64,000 nt of DNA from Musa acuminata AAA Group (lineage: Eukaryota > Streptophyta > Magnoliopsida > Zingiberales > Musaceae): assembly GCF_036884655.1 (NCBI RefSeq), contig NC_088340.1, forward strand, positions 27,329,501-27,393,500, written 5' to 3'. This document shows positions 52,969 to 64,000 of this stretch, piece after piece. How positions within the stretch are numbered: the first letter of the stretch is position 1; the number at the start of each line of letters is the position of its first letter. The notes under the pieces were generated by a model. It made no database searches and was not told where the DNA came from. It worked only from the letters and a program-made list of their open reading frames with translations. A program made the translations under genes and the position numbers.

Positions 52969-54714
52969 ATGGTATTTGCTGGCAACCTAGAGGGCCATTC
53001 AATTACACGTCCGCCCATGTTTAATGGGACGGATTACACATATTGAAAGACTAGAATGAGGATCTTCCTAATTTCAAAAGATTTCAAATTATGGAATATT
53101 ATAGAAAATGACTTTCAAAAGTCTTCTCTTCCAATGAACGAATGGAATGAGTTAGAGAAGAAAACTTTCACTTTAAACGCAAAGGCTACGAATACCTTAT
53201 TTTATGCCTTAGATAAAAACGAGTTTAATCATGTGTCTATTTATGAAACTGCTTTTGATATTTGTACACACTCGAAGTGACTCATGAAGGCACTAATAGA
53301 GTGAAGGAGTCAAAAATTAATCTTTTAGTGAATACTTTTGAGTCGTTTCGAATGAAACTGAGTGAGACCATTGGAGACTATAAAGACTCTATCTAGGAGA
53401 GTCCTAATTGAGGGGGGCATTCACATAAAATCTACCTAAGCTGACCCCTTTTAAAGAGGTGAAGAGGCCGGCTAGGGTTTGGAGGTTATTTCTTAAAGAA
53501 GAATTAGGAGTTGTAAAGGAATAGGAGTCTTGAGTAGGAGTCCTATTAGGAATCTTGAGTAGGAGTCTTAATTGAGTAGGAGTCTTGAGTAGGAGTCCTA
53601 TAAGGAGTTAGGGTTTAAAAACCCTATAAATAGCCATATATTCATCCTCTTTTGATAAGCAATAGATGAATTTTTTTTACAGCCTTTAAGTAGCAACTTA
53701 GAGGGAAGAACCCCTATAGAGTTCTAAGGAGGTCGATCCCCTAAAGAGATCAACCCCAAGTTTAGAATCTGCAAGGGTTCTAACAGAGACATGTACACCC
53801 GATTTATGGATTTCGTCAATTGTCTAAAAGGACTTGGTAAAGGTTTCTCAAATTTTAAACTTGTTAATAAAATTTTAAGATCCCTTCTAAAGAATTGAGA
53901 CCCTAAAATCACGGTCATTCAAGAGGCTAAAGGCCTAAATAATTTTTCTCTTGGGTCACTAATGACCTATGAGATGACTTGTAAAGCTCATGAAGAGCTT
54001 GAGGACATCCTTCCAAAGAACAGGAATGATATGGCACTAAAAACCCAAGAAGACTACTTGAAAGAAAACTCAAGTGATAAGGACATTGATGAAGACTTGG
54101 CACTCTTAACAAGGAAATTCATAAAATTCATAAAAAGGAACAAATTTAAAAATGACACTAAAAATAAATTTGAACCCAAGAAAGATCAAGTAATATGCTA
54201 CGAATGCAAGAAGCTGGGACATTACAAGAGCAAATGTCCCCTAGCCAAGAAGAGGCAATCAAAGAAGAAGACTCTTAAAGCAACATGGGATGACTCAAGT
54301 GCATCCGAAGAAGAGGAGCCTACCATCACCGAGCAAGTTGCTCACTATGCACTAATGGCTATTAGAAATGAGGTGAGTAGTTCATTTGATGTAAATTTAT
54401 CCTTTGATGAACTATTAAATACTTTTCATGATTTATTTGATGAATGCAAATTAATTAGTAAAAAATATAAATTATTAAAAAAAGACCGTGCTTCTCTTGT
54501 TAGTGATTTTGATAGATTAAAAGTTACGCACAATGATAGTTTAGCTCCATTTACAAAATGTGATGATCTAGAAATACTTCAAAAGGAAAACTTACTACTT
54601 AAGGAAACCTTAGAAAAATTTCAAGTTGGTAGCAAGTCCTTGAACATGATCCTTGCAAATAAGGGTCACGTTTATAGGAGAGGCGGAATTAGATCTATGA
54701 GTAGCTCTCACTAA
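52969..54714 (+). pseudogene. Gag of the 51800-60576 element, interrupted by a solo gypsy LTR
   Basis: ATG 52969-52971. Gag starts VFAGNLEGHSITRPPMFNG, with a Trp-to-stop change at about 53044 and a frameshift near 53270. The gypsy LTR 53379-53785 splits the GDMYTRF motif. From 53962 a 250-codon frame carries the Gag end, the CCHC knuckle (54196-54237, CYECKKLGHYKSKC) and, past the donor at 54373, a coiled-coil-like extension (FDELLNTFHDLFDECKLI) ending at 54714. A second cysteine cluster (CNFCCKLKHIAYKC) follows in another frame near 54773. Confidence 0.85.
53379..53785 (+). repeat. Solo LTR of the gypsy family, with 5-bp target duplication
   Basis: 407 bp flanked by gagac (53374-53378 and 53786-53790). 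Homologous to 36759-37174, with TATA box near 53623 and gagtaggagtc repeats (53530-53620). The duplication fixes the ends as tataaag...taaca. It arose by LTR-LTR recombination of a full insertion in this gag. Confidence 0.92.
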
Positions 54715-54953
54715 AATCCGACCACCTTTGTTAAAGGCCCTATCTTGAATGTATCAACTCACACCAAATGTAACTTTTGTTGCAAACTCAAACATATTGC
54801 CTATAAATGTCCACTTAAGAGATACATTCCACAAAAATTGATTTGAGTTCCTAAAAGAACCTCAAATGACTCAATGTAATATGATAAGCTATGTAGATCG
54901 ATTTTTGAGGCACCCAAGATCAAATGGGTACCTAAAAATTATCTTTTTTTTAG
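54373..54953 (+). other. Candidate gag-pol intron of the 51800-60576 element
   Basis: Donor GAG|GTGAGT at 54372/54373 is a near-ideal plant donor. The acceptor atctttttttttag ends at 54953 with a strong pyrimidine run. Exon 1 ends on a codon boundary in the 53962 frame, and the sequence from 54954 is in frame with the protease frame containing YLDSGCSRHMTG (55017 onward). Length 581 bp. The homologous segment in the outer element is 14230-14719. Confidence 0.65.
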
Positions 54954-57900
54954 AAAAATATATCATCACAAGCTCGGAGCAAGAGATGGTACCTTGATAG
55001 TGGATGCTCAAGGCATATGACTGGAGATCCATCTCAATTCTCTAAGCTCACTAGCATAGACGAAGGATATATCACCTTCAGAGACAACAACAATGGTAAA
55101 ATCATTGGCAAAGGAACCATAGGTAACAAATCCAACTTCTTTATTAAAGATGTGTTATTGGTTAATGGCTTAAAATATAACCTTTTGAGCATTAGTCAAT
55201 TGCGTGATAAAGGTTATATCGTTAGATTTGAATATAATGCTTGCATTATTGAAAAATTATACAAAAACATATATATGATTGTCTTAAAATAAAATAATAT
55301 ATACACAATCGACATTAATGATCTTTGTAATGAAATGTGCTTTTCGGTTTTGAATGATGATACTTGACTTTGGCATAGGAGATTAGGTTATGCTAACATA
55401 AAACTAATCACTCAAATTTCATCTAAAGAACTTGTAAAAGGAATTTCTCACATTAAGTTTGTCAAAGATATTATGTGTTATGCATGTCAACTAGGAAAAC
55501 AAATAAAAGGTACAAATAAGCACATCTAGACCATTGCAATTGATCCATATGGACCTGTTCGGACTAATTCTATATCAAGCCTAGGAGGTAGCAAATACAC
55601 CTTTGTTATTGTGGATGATTATAGTAGATACACATGGACTTACTTTTTGGTATATAAAAGTGATTGCTTTAGATATTTTTCTAAGTTTTGTAAACTTGTT
55701 CAAAATGAAAAGGGTTTTATGATTTCATCAATTCAAAGTGATTATGGTGGTGAATTTCAAAACCATGATTTCCAAGAATTTTATGAATCGAATGGATACA
55801 ACTATAACTTCTCTACTCCAAGAAATCCTCAACAAAATGGAGTAGTAGAAAGAAAAAATAGAAACTTATAAGAAATGGCTAGAACCATATTAAATGAATA
55901 TAGCCTACCCAAATATTTTTGGGCCGAAGCTATAGAAGAGACACAACAAAAAAGATACCCAAATAGGATTCTAGTAAAACCATTACTTTCCAAAATTCCT
56001 TATGAGTTGTTGAACAACAAAAAACCCAATGTTTCATATTTTAAAGTTTTTGGTTGTAAATGTTTTATCTTAAATGAAAAAGATGCCTTAGGAAAGTTTG
56101 ATGCAAAATCCAATGAAGGAATTTTTCTTGGCTATTCTTCTATTTCTAAGGCCTTTCGTATTTTTAACAAAAGAACATTGGTTATAGAAGAGTCCATTCA
56201 TGTTATTTTTAATGAAGTTTCCAAAGTTAAGAAAAATGATCTTGATGATGATGTTAATTTTGATGCTTTGAATTTAAATGAAACCCTTTCTCCATCTAGC
56301 AACTTGAATGCATTTTCTTTCGAAACATCCTTATCCAAGGAATGGAAGTATATCGATGTTCATCCTAAGGAGCTAATTATAAGAGACACAATAAAAGGGG
56401 TTCAAACTCATTCTTCTCTTAAGAATTTTTGTATCAACGTCACTTTTCTCTCCCAAATTGAACCTAAATGCATTGATAAGGCCTTAAAAGATGATTCATA
56501 GGTTATCGCAATGCAAGAAGAGTTAAATCAATTTGAGAGAAATGAGGTATGGAAGCTTGTTTCAAGGCCAAATGACCATTTAGTTATTGCTACTAAATGG
56601 ATCTTTAGAAATAAGCAAGATGAATTTAGTATCATGGCTAGAAATAAGACTAGATTAGTGGTCAAGGGTTTCAACGAAGAAGAAGGTATCGATTATGAAG
56701 AAACCTTCACTCTTGTGGCACGATTAGAAACCATAAGGATGCTCCTTGCCTATGCTTGTAGTAATAATTTTAAGCTATTTCAAATTGATGTTAAAAGTGC
56801 TTTTCTTAATGGCTTTATTTTCGAAGAAGTTTATGTTAAATAACCTCTGAGATTTAAGAATGATAATTTGCCTAATGATGTGTTTAAATTGACTAAAGCT
56901 CTCTATGGATTGAAACAAGCCCCAAGGGCTTAGTTTGAGAGACTTAGCTCATTTTTTATACAAAATAATTTTTCTAACGGCAAGGTTGATACCACATTAT
57001 TTATTAAAAATTTAAAAATAATTTTTTTATTGTTCAAATTTATATTGCTGATATCATTTTTGGGTCTACTAATGAATCTTTATGCGAATCATTTGCAAAA
57101 CGTATGAGTCTAAAATTTGAAATGAGTTTGATGGGGGAACTAATCTTCTTTTTAGGCTTGCAAATCAAACAACTTAGTAATGATACTTTCCTTAGTCAAA
57201 CAAAATATGCATTAGACTTGCTAAAATGGTTTAATATGGATAGCTCTAAGGTTATCAATACTCCTATGAGTACCTCCACTAAGTTAGACATTGACGAAAG
57301 TAAAGAAAGCTTTGATCAAAAAGCTTATATAGGTATGATAGGTAGTTTACTATACGTCACCACAATAAGACCGGATATCATGTTTAGCATAGAACTTTGT
57401 GCTAGGTTTTAATCGAATCCTAAGCTATCTCATCTTAAAGAAGTTAAAAGAATCTTTAGATATCTTAAAAGAACCACTAATCTAGGATTATAGTATCCAA
57501 AATCCGAAAACCTTGAGTTAATTATTTATGCTGATGCGGATTTCGGTGGATGTAGATTAGATAGAAAAAGCACATCCGGAACATGTCAATTCTTAGGTCA
57601 TGCACTTTTCTCTTACTCTTCCAAGAAATAAAACTCAGTTGTACTATCTACAATCGAAGCTGAATATATAGTTGCTAGTACATGTTGTGCACAAGTCGTA
57701 TGGATGAAAAACACATTAGAAGAGTATAGAATTTATCTTAAGAATATTCCCATAAAATGTGATAACACAAGCGTAATATATTTAACAAAAAATCCTATTC
57801 AACAATCTAGAACTAAACATATTGACATTAGGCATCATTTCATAAGAGATCATGTTAATAATCATGATATAATATTAGAATTCATTGATACGAAGTATCA

Positions 57901-57991
57901 ATTGACCGATATCTTTACAAAACTCTTAAATGAAGAACAATTTGATTTCATTAGAAGAGAAATAGGCATGTTAAAATGTTCGAATGTATGA
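54954..57991 (+). pseudogene. Pol of the 51800-60576 element: protease, integrase, RT, RNase H
   Basis: Protease DSG (near 54999) and [20 protein letters not shown]-pre-integrase (LWHRRLGYANIKL near 55370) follows a Trp-to-tga stop. Integrase has VDDYSRYTWTY, SIQSDYGGEF and NPQQNGVVERKN (55611-55871). RT (56511-57100) has [10 protein letters not shown]. RNase H has ADADFGGCRLDRKSTSGTCQF (about 57530) and ends at 57991. Stops include tag near 56930 (the Trp of APRAW) and taa after SSKK near 57630, the latter at the same codon as in the inner element. Non-functional. Confidence 0.88.
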
Positions 57992-59166
57992 GCTGTTATT
58001 TTTTTCGGACTATCTTTATGTATTTCATGAATGGAGCTTTCATGAATTTATATCGTATCAAGTTTATTCTATACCCTTGCTCTATCATATAATGATGTTT
58101 GAGACACTTAGTCCCTTCACCCATTGAACTTATTGACAAATGCATCTTTCATGGATTTCACTATTATGAATTCTTATTGAGAAATGGATTGTATTCATGG
58201 ACCTTTTTTTTATCCTTTCTCATGAACTCTACTTTACTCCTCTCATGAAAGAAGATGTTTTATGAATTTTTAGTGTGTAATGATTACTTGCAAGAATGAC
58301 AATTTGATTTAGTATGTAACGGATTTGATTTACTATGTAATGGACTTGATTTATGCTACGCTTGATCCTTCTCTTTGTTAAAATTGAAGCATAAGTTAAT
58401 AAAACTTATTTTGAATTTGACATGGTTCAAATCCGTACATAAATTTGGGTCTTCATGGATTCCTTCCTTATCCTTCTTCCTTTTCTTGTTCTTTTGACAA
58501 AGGAAGAAAGAGACTTGCATAACCAAAAAAAGGAACCAAAAAGCCCTTAAGTAAAAATGTTAGTTTATTCAAAGAAAAATTATCATGCAAAGTTTTGCTT
58601 GCCTTCATTTATTGCTTGCATATATACATTATGAAACTTGCTTGAATTTTTACCACACTTGCATTGATGAATTGTTCTCCTTTTTGTTGATGACAAAGGG
58701 GGAGAAATATGGCAAATTGATAACAACTTGACATATTAAACAATGTGTAAAATGTATTGCATTATAGATACTTGATAAATGTCTTGAATTTTGTTAAGAT
58801 ATCATAAGCTCAACTTGCTATTTACAATTGATATCTTGCCATGGATTGATGAAATGTTATCTTTTTATCAAAAATTATCATCTTGTTAAAATTAGTATTC
58901 GAAATTCATAAATAATGATTGATTATCATTGGACTTGAAAATGAATGTCATGCCTTGACATCATTTTCATAAATACGAAGCACCATATTTTGAATTGGTA
59001 AATCATGATAAGTATCATAATATGTATGTTGATAAGTTTAAATGAACTTAACTTATCGTTTGATGCTTGAATTCAAAGGCCTTGAATTTAAAAATATATT
59101 TTCTCAAGTATGGAAAATAGATAGGGGGAGTTAAGGTTAACTCCGTCATCAATTGATTGTCATCAT
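57992..59166 (+). other. 3' noncoding zone of the 51800-60576 element
   Basis: AT-rich. It includes a clear hairpin block ttctcctttttgttgatgac + aaagggggagaa (about 58676-58707) and an atagggggagtt block (about 59123-59134). The gctagc repeats of other copies are poorly represented. No extra gene, unlike the inner element. Confidence 0.75.
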
Positions 59167-59181
59167 CAAAAAGGGGGAGAT
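59167..59181 (+). promoter_or_regulatory. Polypurine tract of the 51800-60576 element
   Basis: caaaaagggggagat directly precedes the LTR start at 59182, as in the other copies. Confidence 0.88.
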
Positions 59182-60576
59182 TGTTGAATCTCATATTTTG
59201 ATGATGAAATTAATTATAAATTATTTGATCTAATCTATATGTTGAGATAAGTGTGTAGGATTAACTACGATAGCAGTAAGACACAAAGCAAGTATTGTGA
59301 CGGAGTCAAGATCGAGATCTCGATGGGAGTTCAAGAGTTCGCCGGAAGTTCGGACGTTCAAAAGAAGTTCTGCTAAAACCAACTGAGACGTCCAAGAGCT
59401 TGCCAAAGAAGCTCGTCGGAACTTGCCAAAGAAGCTCGTCGGAAAGTTTGGGAGCTATCCGGGAGTCTGTCGGAACATTACCGAGAGTTCATCGGAAGAT
59501 CGTCGAAAGATCACCAGAAGCTCGCTAGAAGAGTAATTGATGTACCAGAACAAGAGTGCTTTGATTATATTTTAGTTATTGTAGTTAGATAGTAGATTGA
59601 GTTAGAGTTGGGAGGAAATCCCACTAACTTAATTAGGAGCCAACTGGGCCCTTAACAAGGCTGAATTACGCCGGATTGAACAACCCATTTAGCCCCTAAA
59701 AATATGGCCGACGGTGGCACCGCTTGGGAGACCCAGTCTCCTAGGTGGTCTGGTACCGCCCAGTGTTAGACTATAGGTGGTAGTATTGCCCAGTAATGGT
59801 GGTGGTACCGCCTAGACTAAGCGGTGGTACTGTTGGCAGTTAATGCTGCTAGCGATGGTACCGCCCCAATCAAGCGGTGGTACCACCAGAGCTTGGTCTC
59901 CGAGCTCTGTCAAGCGGTCGTATCGCCCAGACTGGGTGATGATACCACCCAGTGTCAGACTGCAAGTGGTAGTACCGCCTAGTAATGGCGGTGGTACCGC
60001 CAGTACCCTAAAAATCCGGGATAAGATACTTTTTGGTTCCATTTTTGAAGCCATTGGGGCCTATAAATACCCCACCCTTTTCTGCATGAAAGGGTAACAA
60101 AGTGCTATTATATGTGTGAAAAATTCCAAGTGTTTGGGGTATGAAAAGTGTTGTAAAGGTGAGAAGAGTTCTCCTCCTCCCTCTCTTAGCCTTGTTACCA
60201 TCCAAGAAAGAGGAGTGAGACTTGTAAGGGTTGTCTCCTAAACCCGGCAAAAGGAGAAAGAGCTGTAAAAGGTGGTTGGTCTTCGCCTATTGAAGGAAGG
60301 CCTTTAGTGGACGCCGGTGACCTCAATGGAGGAGGAATCCGAAGTGGATATAGGTCTCATTGACCGAACCACTCTAAATTCTGGTTTGCCTTTGCTTTTG
60401 TGCAATTTACTTTACTACAAATCTCCTTGAGCTTCTCCTTACATTCTTATAAAAGTTTTAAGTTCAACATTTTTCGGAAATGATTTGAATCAAAATAAAC
60501 TTTATACGAAATCGAAGAATTTTCCGCTGCACTAATTCATCTCCCCCCTCTCTTAGTGCCACTCTTGATCCTAATA
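59182..60576 (+). repeat. 3' LTR of the 51800-60576 element
   Basis: 1395 bp. U3 holds many GGTGGTACCACC or GGCGGTGGTACC units (59705-60003). TATA box near 60062, GGTC...GACC hairpin near 60352, U5 hairpin at about 60529-60562. Ends CCTAATA and meets an inverted LTR tail-to-tail. Confidence 0.9.
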
Positions 60577-61720
60577 GTAAAAACATCATTTTTGAAAACT
60601 CGTTCGATGAAATCTGATATCCGACAAATCCCGTATAGGAAATATGTTTAACTTGAAAGTGTATGGAAGCATAGTGAAAGTAAAGCAGTTTGCAATAAAG
60701 GTAAATTGCACAAAAGAAATGCAAACTAGATTTTTATAGTGGTTCGGTCATCGTGACCTACATCCACTCCCGATTCCTCTTCACTCAAGGCCACCACCAG
60801 CTTCTACTATCAATCTTCTTTCAAAGAACAAAGATCAACTACCCTTTTACACTCTTTCTCTTTATGACAGGCTCAGGAGAGGACCTTTACTCTTCTCTTA
60901 CACAACACTAACACTTAGAGCTTGAGAGGAGTTCTCACAAGATTACAACAGCGTTTTCTTCCTTTTTTGCTCTCAATTCTTATGTATGTAAACTAGAGAT
61001 AAGAGGGGTATTTATAGGCCTCAAGTGAATTCAAACTTGGAGCCTAAAAGTATCTCATCCCTGGTTTTTGGGGTATTGGCGGTACCACCACCTGTGCTAG
61101 GTGGTACCACCACTTGGGAGACTATCTAGGCGGTACCACTACCTAAGCTAGCGGTACCACCACCTGCCAGTCTCGGAGACTGAGTCTGGGCAGTACCACT
61201 GCCCAAACTAGTATAGTCTCGGAGACTGTGCCATTGATGGTTCCATTTGTTGGGTCATTATTTGGGCCTTCCACTTGGCCCAATTGGCCCCTAATTGAGT
61301 TGGTTCAATTTTAACCAAATTATGCCTAAAACCTACTTCGATCTAGATAATTATTACAAAGCTTGAATGTTGTCCGGCATGTCATTGGTTCATCGACGCT
61401 TCGTTTGATTCTTCGGCTCATCATCCTCTCTTGCGGCCTATTGCCCAAACGGTCAGTTGACCTCCACAACTCTGATTTCCTTAGTGCAACTTCTGCTCTT
61501 CTTGGCCCAATGCCCGAACCCATGGCCCCAAGCCTTCTGCCGATACGTCGACCGATCCTTTGGCTCGACGTCTAATCTTCTGACATGTTCTACTCCAGCA
61601 TAACATAATTCTTCCTACTTTAATTATCTCTCCCTGATCGAAGCTTCTTGCATCACTCAAAACATAGATCATATCACAAATACATCAATTGATTTTATCA
61701 TCAAAATTCGAGATTCAACA
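60577..61720 (-). repeat. Inverted LTR lacking its U5 end
   Basis: Minus-strand LTR: sense start TGTTGAATCTC at 61720, palindromes about 61077-61205, TATA box near 61010, GGTC/GACC hairpin near 60748. Its last 55 or so bases (the U5 hairpin and CCTAACA end) are missing and replaced by the tail of the plus-strand LTR ending at 60576. Confidence 0.85.
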
Positions 61721-62513
61721 TTATCTTCCAATGAATGATTGGAATGATTTGGAGAAGAAGACTTTCTCTTTAAATGTCAAAGCTATGAATACTTTGTTTT
61801 GTGCCTTAGACAAAAATGAATTTAATTATGTTTCTATTTGCGAAACTACACACAATATTTGGCACACACTTGAAATCACACAAGAAGGCACTAGTAGAGT
61901 TAAAGACTCTAAAATTAATCTTTTGATATATGATTTCGAGTTGTTTCATATGAAACCAAGCGAAACTTTTGTTGACATGTACACTCATTTTACGGATGTC
62001 ATCAATAGTCTAAAAACACTTGGTAAAAGTTTTTCTAACCTTGAACTTGTTAACAAAATACTAAGATCCCTTTCTAAAAATTAGGATCTAAAAGTAACGG
62101 TAATACAAGAATCAAAGGACTTAAACCATTTTTCAATTGAAGAACTTATCGAGTCTTTGATGACCTATGAAATAACTTATATTGAACATGATAACTACCT
62201 TCCAAAGAATATGAAGGATTTGACACTTTGAATAATAAAATACCACTTTAGTAATGACTCAAGTGATGATGATGACCTTGAACTCCACACAATAAAGCTT
62301 AAAAAATTCTTGAAACAAGAATTAAAGAACAAAAATGAACCTAAAAAGAAGAAGCTATAAAAGAAGAAGAAAACACTCAAGGTGGCTTGGGACGAATCAA
62401 GTTCATCCGAAGATGAAGAACAAACCAACAAAGGCGAGGTGGCAAACTATGCCTTAACGGCTTTCGACAACGAGGTAACCAAATCACCTTTGCTTTATTT
62501 TGAAATTACTTGA
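61721..62513 (+). pseudogene. Gag of a third gag-only copia copy
   Basis: The fragment starts inside Gag (LPMNDWNDLEKKTFSLN) immediately after the inverted LTR. It continues FHMKPSETFVDMYTHFTDVI and KVTVIQESKDLNHF, with stops near 62081, 62229 and 62358. The tail is Lys- and Glu-rich and ends NKGEVANYALTAF...YFEIT with stop 62511-62513. Like the other two gag-only copies it has no CCHC knuckle and no protease. It keeps the donor-like GAG|GTAACC (62474/62475). Confidence 0.83.
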
Positions 62514-62907
62514 TGCATTTCATGAGTTAATCTTAAATTAGTTTTAAAAAATTAAATATAAATTATTAAAAAATCGAATTATGCTTATCCTTCTAGTAAT
62601 TTTTAAAATGATCATGAAAATTACATGTTTTTATGATAAAGGAACAAAATGTTAAACTTAAATCTAATGCTTAAGATAAATCCTATAAATGTTTTTAAGA
62701 AGAAATAATGTGTGTCTTGATGATTTAAAGATGAATAGTGATTTGAAATCATGCTTAAGGAGTTTATATTTAGAAATTATGCATAATGATTTTTGTGATC
62801 TTTGCTATAATGAAAGTTCTTTTTCGGTGTTAAACGTTGATGCATGTTTTTATTTGGCATAAAAAACTTGGGTATGCTTGTATGAAATCAATCATATGAA
62901 TTAAAAC
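62514..62907 (+). other. Shortened noncoding zone of the third gag-only copy
   Basis: About 390 bp related to the first part of 41862-44296. It breaks off at aattaaaac and is joined directly to an LTR with no polypurine tract, so roughly 2 kb of the usual zone is missing or the LTR belongs to another insertion. No gene seen. Confidence 0.65.
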
Positions 62908-64000
62908 TATTGAATCTTGGATTTTAATGATGAAACCAATTAATAGTATTTATGATTTAATTTACGTTTTGAGTGACACAGGAAGCTTTGATCAAGGAGA
63001 GACAATTAAAGCAGGAAGAATCATGTTGGGACAGAGAATAACACGTCAGAAGATTGGACGTCGCGTTGGAGGATCGGTCGACATATCGACAGAAGGCTTC
63101 GGGTCATGGTTTCAGGCATTGGGCCAAGAAGAGTGGATATTATGCCAAGGATATCAGAGTTGCGGAGGTCAACTAGCCGATTGGGCAATAGGCCGCAAGA
63201 GAGGATGATGCACCAAAAAATCGGATGAAGCATCGATGAACCAATGACATATCGGATAACATGATTCATGCTTACTAATAATTGTCTAGATCGAAGTATA
63301 TTTTATATGTGCAGGATTAACTACGATAGCAAGGCATAAAGCAAAATAAAGTCTCGGAGTTCAGAATGCGATTTCATTGGGAGTTCGAGAGTTCATCGGA
63401 AGTCCGGACTTTTATCAGAAGTTATTCCGGAATTGATTGAGAAGTCCAGGAGCTTGCCAAAGAAGCTCATCAAAACTCACTAAGAAGATTGTTGTGAAGT
63501 CCGGGAGCTTGTTGGGAGTCCGCTGGAACATTGCTGAGAGATCGTCAAAAGTTCGCCGGAAGCTCGCTAGAAGAAACTAGACTTACGGACTTGTTTAGCA
63601 TAGTAAATTTCTTAGAATTCATAGTTAGCACATAATTGAGATTTGAATTAGGCCAACCTAATTAGGGGTCAGTTGGGCCCATGTATGAACTGTGTTAGGC
63701 AAAATGAAAATGCCCAAACAATGACCCAAGAGGTGACACCGTCATGACACAGTCTCCGAGACTATGTCAAGCGGTGGTACCGCCTAGTGGCAGGGTGCTA
63801 GGCAGTGGCACCGCCCTTGTCATGCAGTGGTACCACCCAGTGTCAAACTGACACTGGCGGTGGTACCACCCGTACCTAGGAAACCCGAGATGGGATACTT
63901 TTAGGCTCTCAATTTAAATCAACTTGAGGCCTATAAAGATCTCTCTCATCCCTAGTTAAGATACACAAGTATTGAGGAAAAAAAAGGAAAGAAATGCCAC
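62908..64000 (+). repeat. Plus-strand LTR running off the window
   Basis: It starts TATTGAATCTTGG (the TG altered to TA). It contains the usual modules: the gatcaagg...attaaagcagg region, GGTGGTACC palindromes (63770-63875) and a TATA box near 63934. The window ends within the leader-side part. Confidence 0.85.

Larger units (their letters stand above)
51800..60576 (+). mobile_element. Near full-length Sirevirus-like copia element
   Basis: LTRs at 51800-52918 and 59182-60576. Order: primer site TGGTATCAGAGC (52921-52932), gag, candidate intron, protease, integrase, RT, RNase H, noncoding zone, polypurine tract. Many stops and indels, and LTRs of different length (1119 and 1395 bp), show an older insertion than the inner element. 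A solo gypsy LTR sits in gag. The flanks do not give a 5-bp duplication (aaaac left, gtaaa right), so at least one flank is rearranged. Confidence 0.9.

Overview
This window is repeat-dense nuclear plant DNA. I see no host gene in it. Almost every base can be assigned to LTR retrotransposons nested in one another, plus about 3.2 kb at the left edge that looks like organelle (plant mitochondrial) spacer DNA. The dominant family is a Ty1/copia lineage of Sirevirus type: long LTRs (1.1-2.1 kb) beginning TGTTGAATC and ending CCTAACA, initiator-Met primer sites, several polypurine-like hairpins in a long AT-rich 3' noncoding zone, and CpG-rich palindromes in U3. The abundance of such elements suggests an angiosperm, perhaps a monocot. 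The species cannot be fixed from the sequence alone.

Layout. 1-3227: organelle-like spacer. 3228-17045: an outer minus-strand Sirevirus-like element, truncated on its left, split by a complete inner minus-strand element (4917-14121) with a 5-bp target duplication (ccctt). 17046-37174: one plus-strand Ty3/gypsy chromovirus-like element lacking its 5' end. It is interrupted by a gag-only copia element (17736-24174, imperfect duplication aattc/aattt), carries a 1.16-kb tandem duplication of its RNase H-integrase region, and is interrupted again by an 8.2-kb palindrome made from a different copia family (27391-35608). 37175-38893 plus 48361-49439: 3' part of another plus-strand Sirevirus-like element, whose LTR was hit by a gag-only element with three LTRs (38894-48355, duplication atggg). 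49440-51799: minus-strand fragments. 51800-60576: a nearly full-length plus-strand Sirevirus-like element carrying a solo gypsy LTR (duplication gagac). 60577-64000: an inverted LTR and another gag-only copy running off the window.

The most interesting points are these. (1) Comparing the outer, inner and 51800-60576 copies reveals a GT-AG intron between gag and protease. Removing it puts gag and pol in one frame, and the inner element looks like a reverse-transcribed, already spliced copy. (2) The inner element carries an extra 371-codon gene after RNase H with its own palindrome-plus-TATA promoter and a possible 5'UTR intron. (3) The leader of the palindromic element has four hairpins with an invariant tip and lower stems of unrelated sequence that still pair. 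(4) All copia LTRs share a U5 hairpin whose loop is a hypervariable C tract. (5) At least three copies share one gag-only architecture that lacks the zinc knuckle and pol. (6) Two rearrangement junctions contain 13-14 bp microinversions.

All identifications come from reading motifs and comparing copies within the window. No database search was run.
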